Source: Enterobacteriaceae bacterium UBA5654 (GTDB lineage: Bacteria > Pseudomonadota > Gammaproteobacteria > Enterobacterales > Enterobacteriaceae). From it: 64,000 nucleotides of DNA. The notes beneath the pieces are model-generated. The model was given only the letters and a program-made list of their open reading frames with translations. It did no database searches and had not been told where the DNA came from. Shown here piece by piece: positions 15,860 to 24,847 of this stretch. The position numbers and the translations under genes were made by a program. The stretch is from NCBI GenBank assembly GCA_002421005.1, contig DIJC01000026.1, forward strand, positions 211,174-275,173, read 5' to 3'. The first letter of the stretch is position 1; each line of letters opens with the position of its first letter.

Positions 15860-17162
15860 GCGCCTGTACCTTGGCTCCGTAATCATTAATTGGCTGCCAT
15901 TTTGCCTGCAACCCACTGAAATCTGCCTGTGCGACCCCAAGGCGTACCGCCTGGTCCACGACAATACGCGCGACGTCGAAATGGCGTGCACGTGGATACT
16001 GCGCCAGATACTCGCGCACAACCAGGCCGAGATCCAGCGGCAGTTGTCTGGATTTGTAGACCTCCAGCTGCTGCTCGATCATCGCCGCCAGCTGTTCGCG
16101 GATCTCGTTAAATTCTTCAAACTCCAGATCCGGCGGCAGTTCGCCAGTCACTTCTTCGTCGCGCAGCGTCATTTCTTCATCGCGCATATCCAGTAACCGG
16201 TCGGCGCTGGCGTAGGTCAGCGCCCATGGCGCGTCGAAATAGGTTTGCACCGACTGGCGCAGGCGCTGGGCGAAAACGCGGTTTTTATCCATATCAATCG
16301 CGGTACGGATAAACTTATGCACGTGGCGGTCATAGCCGATCCACAGGTCGATGGCCTGCTGTCCCCAGCTTACGATGCGGTCGAGCTTGCTTTGCAGGTC
16401 AAAGACCAGCCGATCGACAAAGTTGAGATCGTCACGGGTCAGCGTCGCATCCTGAATGCGCAGCAGATTAGCCTGGAGTTTGTCGCCTGCCGCATCCAGC
16501 GTATCCTGCAATTCCCGCAGCGTGCCGGAGGTTTCAGAAAGCAGCAGTTCACAGCTGGAGATCGCCGCACGCCAGTCTTTATTCAGCAACTGGGCGATGT
16601 CGTCTTTCACCGACTGCTGCTGCTCATCCATCAAACGCTGGGTAAGATCGATACTGTCGAAGATTTCCGCCACCGAATATTTCAGCGGCGCATAAACGTT
16701 GCGGTGCCAGTGGAACTCATCGCCCCCTTCGGCAGCGGCATCGGCAGCGCGTTTCAGCTCACCGGCGACAATCGACAACTGCATAGACAGACGCAGGGTA
16801 GAAAATTCGCGCTGGCGAATGTAGTAATCGGTGATGCCGATCCCCAGCGGCGTCAGGCGATAAATCGCATTGCCTTCGGACTGCTCGCTGGTAAAGCGGT
16901 TCAGCAGACGTTGACGGACCATGTCGTTAATCGCGTTATTCGCGCGCACGCCAATGGTTTCGCTGGTTTGCTCAAACGCATCGCTGACGTGACGGAAGGC
17001 ATCAATCAGAACGCCCTCGGTCATTTCGCCATCCAGCCGTTCGCTGTTCAGGGTGGCAACGGCCAGCAGAAATGAAAGCCTGTCGACCGGCAACTGAATG
17101 GAGAAATCATTTTTTCTGGCCCAGGCAACCAGTTCGGGGACTGTCTGGGAAAATTCACTCAT
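15840..17162 (-). CDS. mukF: Condensin kleisin subunit MukF
   Basis: The kleisin of MukBEF: N-terminal winged helix that dimerises, a helical middle region, and a C-terminal winged helix that binds the MukB head. It is 440 residues, the exact E. coli length, with the same start MSEFSQTVPELVAWARKNDF and the same end VQAHVIDKY. It overlaps the 3' end of cmoM by 8 bases and the 5' end of mukE by 20, so the four genes form a tightly coupled operon. Confidence 0.98.
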   Translation of the reverse strand: MSEFSQTVPELVAWARKNDFSIQLPVDRLSFLLAVATLNSERLDGEMTEGVLIDAFRHVSDAFEQTSETIGVRANNAINDMVRQRLLNRFTSEQSEGNAIYRLTPLGIGITDYYIRQREFSTLRLSMQLSIVAGELKRAADAAAEGGDEFHWHRNVYAPLKYSVAEIFDSIDLTQRLMDEQQQSVKDDIAQLLNKDWRAAISSCELLLSETSGTLRELQDTLDAAGDKLQANLLRIQDATLTRDDLNFVDRLVFDLQSKLDRIVSWGQQAIDLWIGYDRHVHKFIRTAIDMDKNRVFAQRLRQSVQTYFDAPWALTYASADRLLDMRDEEMTLRDEEVTGELPPDLEFEEFNEIREQLAAMIEQQLEVYKSRQLPLDLGLVVREYLAQYPRARHFDVARIVVDQAVRLGVAQADFSGLQAKWQPINDYGAKVQAHVIDKY

Positions 17163-17949
17163 CGGTTATCCTTGCATCTTCCTGCGGTTTACGCGCAGTG
17201 ACGTGAATGTAACGACCCAGGCTAATATAGGGTTCCTGACGGCAATAGCGCGTTTCTAATTCCAGCAGCGCGGCAAAGCAGTCGTGCTGCTGATGTTTTT
17301 CGCGCAAATAATCATGAAATACCCGCACGCCGGTTTTGCCGGTAATGTGCCATCCTGCGGCTTCCAGCCACCCGTATACCTGCTGCGGATCGCGCGGGTA
17401 GTCGGGTGACAGGGTGCGTTTTTTCTTTTTCGGCATTCCCGCCTGTACGTAGTCGAAATTTCCGGCGACCATATTATGCATGAGCAGGCCGTTAGCGTTG
17501 TAGAACATCAACGACAGCGCGCTACCGGGACGTAATACCGACCATAGCGTGTCTAAAACGCGCTGCGGCTCGGCGATCCACTCAAGCACCGCGTGAAACA
17601 ATATCAGATCAACCGGCGTTTCCAAATGCTGAGCGATATCCTGAGCCGGGCATTGTACAAAATGCATGTTGTCGCTCACACCTTTATTCTCTGCGGCGAG
17701 CCTGGCGCGGCTGATCATTTCGGCAGAGAGATCGCACAGCGTGACGTGGTGGCCGCGCTCCGCCATTTTAATGGCCGTCTGCCCTTCTCCACCGCCAGCA
17801 TCCAGCACGCGCAACGGGCGATCGCCCGACGCGGCCAGCAGGCTGTCAAGATCCTGCCACAGGATCGCCTGACGAAGCTGGCCCTTGGTGGTGCCATAAA
17901 TATTGCGGGCAAATTTTTCCGCGATGTCATCAAAATTGCGATCCTGCAT
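17155..17949 (-). CDS. cmoM: tRNA 5-carboxymethoxyuridine methyltransferase CmoM
   Basis: An S-adenosylmethionine-dependent methyltransferase that makes the methyl ester of cmo5U at the wobble position of tRNA. It has 264 residues (E. coli 261), starting MQDRNFDDIAEKFARNIYG. The SAM-binding motif LDAGGGEGQTAIKMAERGH lies near residues 45–65, and DLILFHAVLEWI is the next Rossmann motif. The conserved MPKKKKRTLSPDYPRDP segment follows. First gene of the muk operon, divergent from elyC with 119 bases between the starts. Confidence 0.96.
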   Translation of the reverse strand: MQDRNFDDIAEKFARNIYGTTKGQLRQAILWQDLDSLLAASGDRPLRVLDAGGGEGQTAIKMAERGHHVTLCDLSAEMISRARLAAENKGVSDNMHFVQCPAQDIAQHLETPVDLILFHAVLEWIAEPQRVLDTLWSVLRPGSALSLMFYNANGLLMHNMVAGNFDYVQAGMPKKKKRTLSPDYPRDPQQVYGWLEAAGWHITGKTGVRVFHDYLREKHQQHDCFAALLELETRYCRQEPYISLGRYIHVTARKPQEDARITDE

Positions 17950-18068
17950 GGCGCACTCCGCGATCCTGTCAAAACGGCTATTTTGTCACAGCCGGGCAGA
18001 GAATGAAGCAATCTGGTGTAATATCCCCGGCAAAGCAAGGTTGTATGGTCAAAAAGGAGCCACGAAGG

Positions 18069-18848
18069 ATGCTTTTTACGCTAAAGAAATACATCGGTGG
18101 CATGATGCTGCCCCTGCCGCTGCTACTTTTGCTGATCGGCCTTGGGATCGTGCTGGTCTGGTTCAGCCGTTTTCAGCGCACGGGGAAGAGTTTTATTACT
18201 CTCGGCTGGCTGGCGTTGCTGCTGCTAAGCCTGCAACCCGTTGCCGATAGTCTACTCCGACCCATAGAAAATAAATATGCAACCTGGCGTGGCAGTGAGC
18301 CGGTGAAATATATCGTGGTGCTCGGCGGTGGCTACACCTGGAACCCGGAATGGGCACCCAGTTCGAATCTTATCAACAACAGCCTGCCGCGCCTGAATGA
18401 AGGGATTCGCCTGTGGCGGGAAAATCCGGGGTCGACGATGATCTTTACCGGCGGAATTGCCGTCAGTAATAACGTCAGCACGGCGGAAGTGGGTGCCAGA
18501 GTCGCGGAAAGCCTTGGCGTGCCGCGCAGCGAGATTATCACTCTCGATAACCCCAAAGATACCGAAGAGGAAGCGGCGGCGGTGAAGCAGGCCATTGGCG
18601 ATGCGCCGTTCCTGCTGGTCACTTCCGCCTCTCACCTGCCACGCGCAATGATTTTCTTTGAACACGTCGGGCTGCATCCGCTTCCGGCTCCCGCGAATCA
18701 GCTGGCGATTGAATCACCGCTTAATCCGTGGGAACGGGTCATTCCCTCTCCGGTCTGGCTGATGCACAGTGACCGCGTGGGCTATGAGACGCTGGGACGC
18801 CTCTGGCAGTGGCTGAAAGGGTCGTCAGGTCAGCCAGGGGACGAGTGA
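18069..18848 (+). CDS. elyC: Envelope biogenesis protein ElyC (DUF218)
   Basis: A membrane protein linked to peptidoglycan synthesis at low temperature in E. coli. The start MLFTLKKYIGG, with AAAGGAGCC upstream, gives 259 residues as in E. coli; an upstream in-frame extension is not supported. Two N-terminal membrane segments (about 12–32 and 40–58) precede the DUF218 domain with VVLGGGYTWNPE and LVTSASHLPRAMIFF. Its 3' end overlaps the convergent ycbJ by 24 bases. Confidence 0.95.
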   Translation: MLFTLKKYIGGMMLPLPLLLLLIGLGIVLVWFSRFQRTGKSFITLGWLALLLLSLQPVADSLLRPIENKYATWRGSEPVKYIVVLGGGYTWNPEWAPSSNLINNSLPRLNEGIRLWRENPGSTMIFTGGIAVSNNVSTAEVGARVAESLGVPRSEIITLDNPKDTEEEAAAVKQAIGDAPFLLVTSASHLPRAMIFFEHVGLHPLPAPANQLAIESPLNPWERVIPSPVWLMHSDRVGYETLGRLWQWLKGSSGQPGDE

Positions 18849-19718
18849 TTTTGCCGCCAGATCGAACCGGGCGCGGTTAAAACGCCCGGTATTCACCAGT
18901 TGCGAAACTTCATCCCATAATAAATAGAGCCAGCGCCGCCAGAGAAACGCCTCATCCACCGGCGCGCGCCGCAAATAATGCCACAGCAAATCCTCCGCCA
19001 GCTTATCGTCAGCCAGGCGGAAAAGCTCATATTCGCGCGGCGCCCACAGAGTGATGCCCGGCCCGACCATCGCCACCAGCTGATCGCTGCGCGCATCTTT
19101 TAACATGCTAAGCAGCGTCAGATTGCCGTGAACCAATACGCAGTTATCGTTAAACCCCTCAAACAGCGCAGGCAGGCATTCGCGGGCGCGAAACAGCAGG
19201 CGTTTGTCCTGCATGGTTAAACCCGTGTTGCTGTAAAGATTAAGCGTACTCCACAGCATTTCAATCCGCTGGCGATACCACTGCGGCCACAGGTTTTCCT
19301 GGGTGCTGTCCACCGTTCCGACGCAGCCCCGGCTGTCCTGCCGGTGCCAGGAGAGCAATCCTTCCACAATTTGATCTTTGAGCTGTTCCCAGCGCTGCGG
19401 CGTCCGGGCGGGTGCTTCTACCGGCACTCCGCGCAGGCGCTCAATCAGCAGCACGTCCGGCCCCGGATGTTCTTCATGCGTCAGCACGCCATACACGACG
19501 GGCATTCTGACCGTACCGCTACGCGCCAGCATGGAGACTTTCCAGGCCAGTTGCCGCGCCATGCCGGGCGTGGAAAAGCTTTTCGCCATCAGCGGCATCG
19601 GGTTGCCCTGGGAGTCATACAGCGACCATAGCGACGAGTCGGCTTTTTCATTAACGCACTCCAGCCGACTGAGTTTTTCACCCAGCAGGTGGCTTAATTC
19701 GGCACGCAATTGTTCCAT
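18825..19718 (-). CDS. ycbJ: Conserved protein YcbJ (phosphotransferase/kinase-like fold)
   Basis: A 297-residue protein matching E. coli YcbJ in length and position. The central LVHGNLTLLSMLKD segment (about residues 195–208) resembles the HGDLHxxN catalytic loop of aminoglycoside-phosphotransferase-like kinases, with Asn replacing Asp. The catalytic state is therefore doubtful. The physiological substrate is unknown. It converges on elyC with a 24-base overlap of coding ends. Confidence 0.85.
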   Translation of the reverse strand: MEQLRAELSHLLGEKLSRLECVNEKADSSLWSLYDSQGNPMPLMAKSFSTPGMARQLAWKVSMLARSGTVRMPVVYGVLTHEEHPGPDVLLIERLRGVPVEAPARTPQRWEQLKDQIVEGLLSWHRQDSRGCVGTVDSTQENLWPQWYRQRIEMLWSTLNLYSNTGLTMQDKRLLFRARECLPALFEGFNDNCVLVHGNLTLLSMLKDARSDQLVAMVGPGITLWAPREYELFRLADDKLAEDLLWHYLRRAPVDEAFLWRRWLYLLWDEVSQLVNTGRFNRARFDLAAKSLVPWLT

Positions 19719-19820
19719 GACGGATAACCCTTATGAACGTTACTGATTTCATAATGAGCGCCCTGGGCAGGGATGTCACCGGATTAGATCAAAACTGCTA
19801 CAGAAAAGTTTAAATAATGT

Positions 19821-19842
19821 CTCCCTTTCGGATGAAAGGGAG
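19821..19842 (-). terminator. Terminator hairpin after kdsB
   Basis: CTCCCTTTC and GAAAGGGAG form a perfect 9-base stem with a 4-base loop, 8 bases beyond the kdsB stop. The sequence beyond is T-rich but interrupted (ACATTATTTAAAC). It probably ends the ycaI/msbA-to-kdsB transcripts. Confidence 0.65.
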
Positions 19843-19849
19843 ATGAAGG

Positions 19850-20596
19850 CTAGCGCATTTCTGCGCGCACCCGGGCCAGATCTTCCGGCGTATCAACCCC
19901 GGTGCCGGGGACTTCCTCAGCCACGGCGACGTGAATTCTTTCGCCGTACCACAGCACACGTAGCTGTTCGAGCATTTCAATTTGCTCCAGCGGGCTGGGT
20001 GCCCAACTGACATAGCGACGAATAAATCCGGCGCGATAGCCGTAAATACCGATATGACGCAGCAACGTATCGCCGATGGCCTGGCGCGACTGCGCAAAGC
20101 GATCGCGATCCCAGGGAATGGTGGCGCGCGAGAAATAGAGCGCGTAGCCCTGCTCGTTCATCACCACTTTAACCGCGTTTGGGTTAAAGGCTTCTTCCGC
20201 GCTGTGGATCGGCACCGCCAGCGTCGCCATACCGGCCTCGCTGGCAGCCAGATTCGCCGCCACCTGACGCACGATAGCCGGTGGGATCATCGGCTCATCA
20301 CCCTGGATATTCACAATGATGGTATCGTCGCTGAACGCGCATTTTTCCACCACTTCCGCCAGCCTTTCGGTGCCGGACTGATGGTCGGCGCGAGTAATGC
20401 ACACTTCGCCGCCCGCAGCCTCAACCGCACTGGCCACTTCCGGGTGGTCGGTCGCCACGATGATCCGCGCCGCGCCGGACTCCCGCGCGCGATCCAGGAC
20501 ATGCAGGATCATGGGTTTGCCGTTGATGTCCTGCAAGGGTTTACCCGGCAGACGGGTTGAGGCGTAGCGCGCCGGAATAATAACGACGAAACTCAT
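19850..20596 (-). CDS. kdsB: 3-deoxy-manno-octulosonate cytidylyltransferase
   Basis: Activates KDO to CMP-KDO for attachment to lipid A. It has 248 residues as in E. coli. The N-terminal nucleotide-binding motif IPARYASTRLPGKPL (8–22) is intact, as are the conserved TRADHQSGTERLAE and NIQGDEPMI segments. The start overlaps the ycaR stop by 4 bases. It sits with lpxK and msbA, giving a cluster for late lipid A–core assembly and export. Confidence 0.98.
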   Translation of the reverse strand: MSFVVIIPARYASTRLPGKPLQDINGKPMILHVLDRARESGAARIIVATDHPEVASAVEAAGGEVCITRADHQSGTERLAEVVEKCAFSDDTIIVNIQGDEPMIPPAIVRQVAANLAASEAGMATLAVPIHSAEEAFNPNAVKVVMNEQGYALYFSRATIPWDRDRFAQSRQAIGDTLLRHIGIYGYRAGFIRRYVSWAPSPLEQIEMLEQLRVLWYGERIHVAVAEEVPGTGVDTPEDLARVRAEMR

Positions 20597-20775
20597 GGAC
20601 GGCTCTCTTCTGCATTAAGCTGGCGAGCTTCTGTCTCCAGCAGTACCGGAATGCCTTCACGCACCGGAAAAGCCAGGTGATCGGGCTTACAGATCAGCTC
20701 CTGTTTATCCTGACTATAGTAGAGCTTGCCGTTGCAGACCGGGCAGGCAATGATTTCGAGCAAACGATGATCCAT
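20593..20775 (-). CDS. ycaR: Small Trm112-like protein YcaR
   Basis: A 60-residue protein of the UPF0434/Trm112 family. MDHRLLEIIACPVCNGKLYY contains the single CPVC pair; the C-terminal half carries the conserved LAFPVREGIPVLLETEAR. Trm112-type proteins often act as small partners of methyltransferases, but the partner of YcaR is not established. It overlaps kdsB by 4 bases and is almost certainly co-expressed with it. Confidence 0.93.
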   Translation of the reverse strand: MDHRLLEIIACPVCNGKLYYSQDKQELICKPDHLAFPVREGIPVLLETEARQLNAEESRP

Positions 20776-20827
20776 AACTCCTCCTGATAGACCGATGAGG
20801 TCCGTTGCAGCATATCATAATGGCAGA

Positions 20828-22060
20828 TCAGGCGGCGTCAATCTCCCAGCCGCCGCGCTGATGGATAAACAATTCCGGCGGCAGAAGCCCGGCCCGCACG
20901 CGGGTCGCCCCCTGCCAGCGGGCAAAATCGTCGATGGCGCGTTTCAGTCCCTGCTCCAGAGCGCCGCTGACCGTCTCGCCCTCTTCCAGCCACAGCGAGA
21001 TGATTTCCAGCTCTCCCCGCTGGCGGTGCATTTTACAATCCATCCGCCCCGCCAGTCGTCCGTGATGCAGCAGCGGCAGGACAAAATAGCCGTATTGACG
21101 TTTCGGCGCAGGCGTATAGCACTCCAGTCGGTAGCTGAAATTGAATAGCTGTTCTGCGCGTTTACGATCCCATACCACCGGGTCGAATGGCGACAGCACC
21201 GCGCTATGGGTGGCGTTGAGCCTGCCCGCCTGTGCGGCAGGCAGCAAATCAAACAGATCGCTATGCAGCCACAGCGTGCCCAGCGTCTCCACGTCAACTG
21301 GTACCACCCGGTTTTCTGCCTGCCAGCGCGCCAGCACTTCACGGGTATTGGGCTGACGCAGGCGGTAATAATCCGCCAGCCACTGCGCGCGAAAAATACC
21401 GAGGCTGCGGGCGCTGTTCTGTAGCATGATCTCTTCTGCCTGGGCCTGGCTTAACGCATCGCGCGTATCGTCCCAGTCAGGCATGACCCGGCTGGTTAAA
21501 TCATAAACCCGCTGAAAATTGCGCCGTTCGACCACCATCAGTTTACCGGCCGTAAACAGCCCTTCAAGATGACGTTTGTGCGGCTTCCATTCCCACCAGC
21601 CGCTGGAGCCTTTCGCCGGATGTGCAAAATCCGCAGAGCGTACCGGCCCGGACTGGGCGATGTGCGCCATCAGCAGTTCGATTTCATCGATATTTTCTTC
21701 CATCCACGTCTTGCGGTATTTCCAGCCCATATTTTCCGGGGCCAGCATCCGGTGGCGTACCAGCGCAAAATCGCTACGCGGCAGGAAGCAGGCTTCATGC
21801 GCCCAGTACTCCATCAGGTCGCCCCGACTAAGCGCGTCGTCCAGCCATGTCTGCGGGTAAGCGCCAAGACGGCTAAAAAGCACCAGATAAGGACTACGGG
21901 CAACAATATTGATGGTATCGATTTGCAGGAGCGACATCTGGCGGATAACCCGCAGAATATCGTCAGGTCGGGCGCGTCGGCGGGGCTTTTTAAGCAGCCC
22001 CTGCGCGGCAAGATGAAGACAGCGCGCGGCGGAAAGAGAAAGCATAGGGATCTCCGTCAT
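20828..22060 (-). CDS. ycaQ: DNA glycosylase YcaQ (AlkZ-like, crosslink repair)
   Basis: A winged-helix DNA glycosylase of the HTH_42 family; E. coli YcaQ unhooks interstrand crosslinks and removes alkylated purines. The start MTEIPMLSLSAARC gives 410 residues as in E. coli. A second ATG at 22045 has a better GGAG and may also be used. The catalytic QxD motif is visible in MSLLQIDTINIV, followed by ARSPYLVLFSRLG. The C-terminal SYRLECYTPAPKRQYGYFVLPLL is strongly conserved. It begins 25 bases after lpxK. Confidence 0.94.
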   Translation of the reverse strand: MTEIPMLSLSAARCLHLAAQGLLKKPRRRARPDDILRVIRQMSLLQIDTINIVARSPYLVLFSRLGAYPQTWLDDALSRGDLMEYWAHEACFLPRSDFALVRHRMLAPENMGWKYRKTWMEENIDEIELLMAHIAQSGPVRSADFAHPAKGSSGWWEWKPHKRHLEGLFTAGKLMVVERRNFQRVYDLTSRVMPDWDDTRDALSQAQAEEIMLQNSARSLGIFRAQWLADYYRLRQPNTREVLARWQAENRVVPVDVETLGTLWLHSDLFDLLPAAQAGRLNATHSAVLSPFDPVVWDRKRAEQLFNFSYRLECYTPAPKRQYGYFVLPLLHHGRLAGRMDCKMHRQRGELEIISLWLEEGETVSGALEQGLKRAIDDFARWQGATRVRAGLLPPELFIHQRGGWEIDAA

Positions 22061-22085
22061 TATTACCGGCGCGGTCGGCTGAAGG

Positions 22086-23066
22086 CTAACGCTGTGCCAG
22101 TGCGGTAAGTTTCTCAAGCAGGCGTTGTGCGCCGTCCCCGGACAGTTCGGCATCTACCGGTAAATACCACCAGTTAGCCTGCGCGAATGCCCGGCATTTG
22201 ACGGCATCTTTTTCGGTCATCACCAGGTTTTGTCCGGTCCGGGTCATTGCCAGCAGATCGTCCTGCGCCAGCGCCTGATGATCGTTTAGCGCAATGGTGT
22301 TTACCGCCCGCACCCCGCAGCCCTCAAGAGTGGCAAAAAAGCGCGGCGGATGACCAATACCCGCCATGGCGACCACGTTCTCAAGGGTGGCGACGTCGCG
22401 CTGTTCGCCGGTGTACAAATTCACCGCCCGACCGGCCTGAAGCCGCATCGGGATTTCACCCGGCGCGGGCGTGCCACCGTTGGTAATCACCGCATCCACG
22501 CTTTGCAGGCGGGACACGCGTTCACGCATCGGCCCGGCAGGCAGCCACCAGCCGTTGCCAAAACGCCGCACGCCATCGACCACGACGATTTCAACGTCGC
22601 GCGCAAGACGGTAGTGTTGCAGACCATCGTCGGTGATGATGAGCTGAAGGTCGTGCTGCGCCAGCAGCGCGCGGACGGCATCAGCGCGAACTGGCGAGAC
22701 GGCAACCGGCACCCCGGTGCGCTGATAAATCAGCACCGGTTCATCACCCGCGCTGGCCGTGGTAGTGTGCGGTTCCAGCAGTAAGGGATAATGCTCAGCC
22801 TTCCCGCCGTAGCCACGAGAGACCACGCCGACGCGGATATGACGCTGCTGCAACTGTTCCACTAACCAGATCACTACCGGCGTCTTGCCGTTGCCTCCGG
22901 CGGTCAGATTACCCACCACAACGACCGGTACCGGTGCCCGCCACGCCTTTTTCAGTCCCAGGCGATAGCTGAGGCGAATCAGCCCGCTCACCAGGCCATA
23001 AAGCCAGGAGAGCGGCAGCAGCAGCCGCCAGAACGGGGATTCACCGGACCAGATGCGGGCAATCAT
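22086..23066 (-). CDS. lpxK: Tetraacyldisaccharide 4'-kinase LpxK
   Basis: Phosphorylates the 4' position of the lipid A precursor at the inner membrane. It has 326 residues (E. coli 328). A hydrophobic N-terminal segment (about 17–35) anchors it to the membrane. Walker A is GNLTAGGNGKTPV (about 52–64); LIITDDGLQHYRLARD contains the catalytic Asp-Asp region. The start overlaps the msbA stop by 4 bases, so the lipid A kinase and flippase are translationally coupled. Confidence 0.97.
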   Translation of the reverse strand: MIARIWSGESPFWRLLLPLSWLYGLVSGLIRLSYRLGLKKAWRAPVPVVVVGNLTAGGNGKTPVVIWLVEQLQQRHIRVGVVSRGYGGKAEHYPLLLEPHTTTASAGDEPVLIYQRTGVPVAVSPVRADAVRALLAQHDLQLIITDDGLQHYRLARDVEIVVVDGVRRFGNGWWLPAGPMRERVSRLQSVDAVITNGGTPAPGEIPMRLQAGRAVNLYTGEQRDVATLENVVAMAGIGHPPRFFATLEGCGVRAVNTIALNDHQALAQDDLLAMTRTGQNLVMTEKDAVKCRAFAQANWWYLPVDAELSGDGAQRLLEKLTALAQR

Positions 23067-24811
23067 TGGCCGAATTGCATCTTATGCAACTGTGAGTAGA
23101 CGCCGCGCTGTTCCAGTAAATCGTGGTGAGTCCCACGCTCGACAATGCGACCATCTTCAACCACCACAATTTCATCCGCCTGCTCAATGGTAGACAGACG
23201 GTGCGCAATGACCAGCGAGGTGCGGTTTTTCTGTAACTCGTCGAGTGCCGACTGGATCGCGCGCTCGGATTCGGTATCCAGCGCGGAGGTCGCTTCGTCG
23301 AGGATCAGGATTGGGCTGTCACGCAGCAATGCACGGGCAATTGCAATACGCTGGCGCTGACCGCCGGAGAGCATTACGCCGTTTTCGCCAATGATGGTAT
23401 CAAGGCCGTTATCCATTTTATTGATAAAGTCCATCGCATACGCCATCCGCGCAGCGTTTTCAATTTGCTCGCGGCTGTAAATATCCGTACGCGCGTAGGC
23501 AATGTTGTTTGCCACGGTATCGTTAAACAGATGTACGTTCTGCGAGACCAGCGCCACCTGATTACGCAACGACGAGAGGGTGTATTCACGCAGATCGCGA
23601 CCATCCAGCAGGATCTGACCTTCGTCAACATCGTAGAAACGGGTGATCAGACTGGCGATAGTGGATTTACCCGAGCCGGAGCGCCCGACCAGCGCGACCG
23701 TTTTACCTTCAGGAATGTTAAGGTCGATATTACGCAGCGCCGGGACTTCGCGCCCTGTGTAGGTGAAGGTGACGTTACGAAATTCGAGATCGCCCTTCGC
23801 GCGTTCTACGCTAAAGGTTCCCTGGTCTTTCTCCTGCTCAGAATCCAGGATGGTGAACAGAGTTTGACAGGCTGCCATACCGCGCTGGAACTGGGCGTTG
23901 ACGTTGGTCAGCGATTTCAGCGGGCGCATCAGGGCAATCATCGACGAGAAGACGACGGTGATAGTCCCGGCGGTTAAGGTTTCCATGACGCTTGGGAAAC
24001 TCGCCGCATAGAGAACAAATGCCAGCGCCAGAGAAGCGATAAGCTGAATAATCGGATCGGAAATGGAAGAGGCAGATACCATCTTCATGCCCTGCAAACG
24101 CATCTTGTTACTGACTTTGTCGAAGCGTTTTGTTTCGACTTCCTGACCGCCGAAAATCAGCACTTCTTTGTGCCCTTTCAGCATCTGTTCCGCGCTGGTA
24201 GTCACCTGCCCCATGGTGTTCTGCATATTTTTACTGATGCTGCGAAAGCGTTTGGAAACCAGGCGAATGGCAAAAGAGACAATCGGAGCCAGCACGATGA
24301 GGATCACCGATAACTGCCAGCTGTAATAAAACATCATGATGAACAGGCCGATAATCGACGCCCCTTCACGCACCACGGTAATTAACGCGCTGGAGGAAGA
24401 AGACGCTACCTGTTCAGAATCGTAGGTAATGCGGGAAAGCAATGTCCCGGTGGACTGCTTGTCGAAAAAGGAGACCGGCATCCCCATCATATGGCTGAAC
24501 AGGCGACGGCGCATGGTCATCACCACTTTGCCGGAGACCCATGAAATACAGTAGCTGGAGATATAGCTGGTGATCCCGCGTACAATCATCAGCCCGATCA
24601 CCACCAGCGGCATCCATAGCAGCACCGAGCGATCTGTTTTACCAAAACCGTCATCCAGTAACGGTTTAAGGAGCGATAACATGAAGGTATCGCTGGCTGC
24701 GTTGAGGATTAACGCAATTCCCGCCACGATGAGACCCGGCTTGAAAGGGGCAATAATCGGCCAGAGTCGGCGGAATGTCTGCCACGTAGAGAGATCTTTA
24801 TCGTTATGCAT
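23063..24811 (-). CDS. msbA: Lipid A export ABC transporter MsbA
   Basis: The essential homodimeric flippase for lipid A–core across the inner membrane. It is 582 residues, the E. coli length. Six membrane helices occupy about residues 20–310. The nucleotide-binding domain has Walker A GRSGSGKS (376–383), signature LSGGQRQRIAIARAL (about 481–495) and Walker B ILILDEATSALD. It lies 36 bases after ycaI and overlaps lpxK. Confidence 0.98.
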   Translation of the reverse strand: MHNDKDLSTWQTFRRLWPIIAPFKPGLIVAGIALILNAASDTFMLSLLKPLLDDGFGKTDRSVLLWMPLVVIGLMIVRGITSYISSYCISWVSGKVVMTMRRRLFSHMMGMPVSFFDKQSTGTLLSRITYDSEQVASSSSSALITVVREGASIIGLFIMMFYYSWQLSVILIVLAPIVSFAIRLVSKRFRSISKNMQNTMGQVTTSAEQMLKGHKEVLIFGGQEVETKRFDKVSNKMRLQGMKMVSASSISDPIIQLIASLALAFVLYAASFPSVMETLTAGTITVVFSSMIALMRPLKSLTNVNAQFQRGMAACQTLFTILDSEQEKDQGTFSVERAKGDLEFRNVTFTYTGREVPALRNIDLNIPEGKTVALVGRSGSGKSTIASLITRFYDVDEGQILLDGRDLREYTLSSLRNQVALVSQNVHLFNDTVANNIAYARTDIYSREQIENAARMAYAMDFINKMDNGLDTIIGENGVMLSGGQRQRIAIARALLRDSPILILDEATSALDTESERAIQSALDELQKNRTSLVIAHRLSTIEQADEIVVVEDGRIVERGTHHDLLEQRGVYSQLHKMQFGQ

Positions 24812-24847
24812 TCATAAAACCAGCATTTGTTGAAATAGCCGCATATT

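Noticed and set aside
16022..18003. Upstream in-frame extensions of several genes (mukE, elyC, lrp, trxB, dmsC, ycaD, ycaO)
   Set aside because: In each case the internal start matches the E. coli N-terminus and length, and the extension overlaps a neighbour or lacks similarity.
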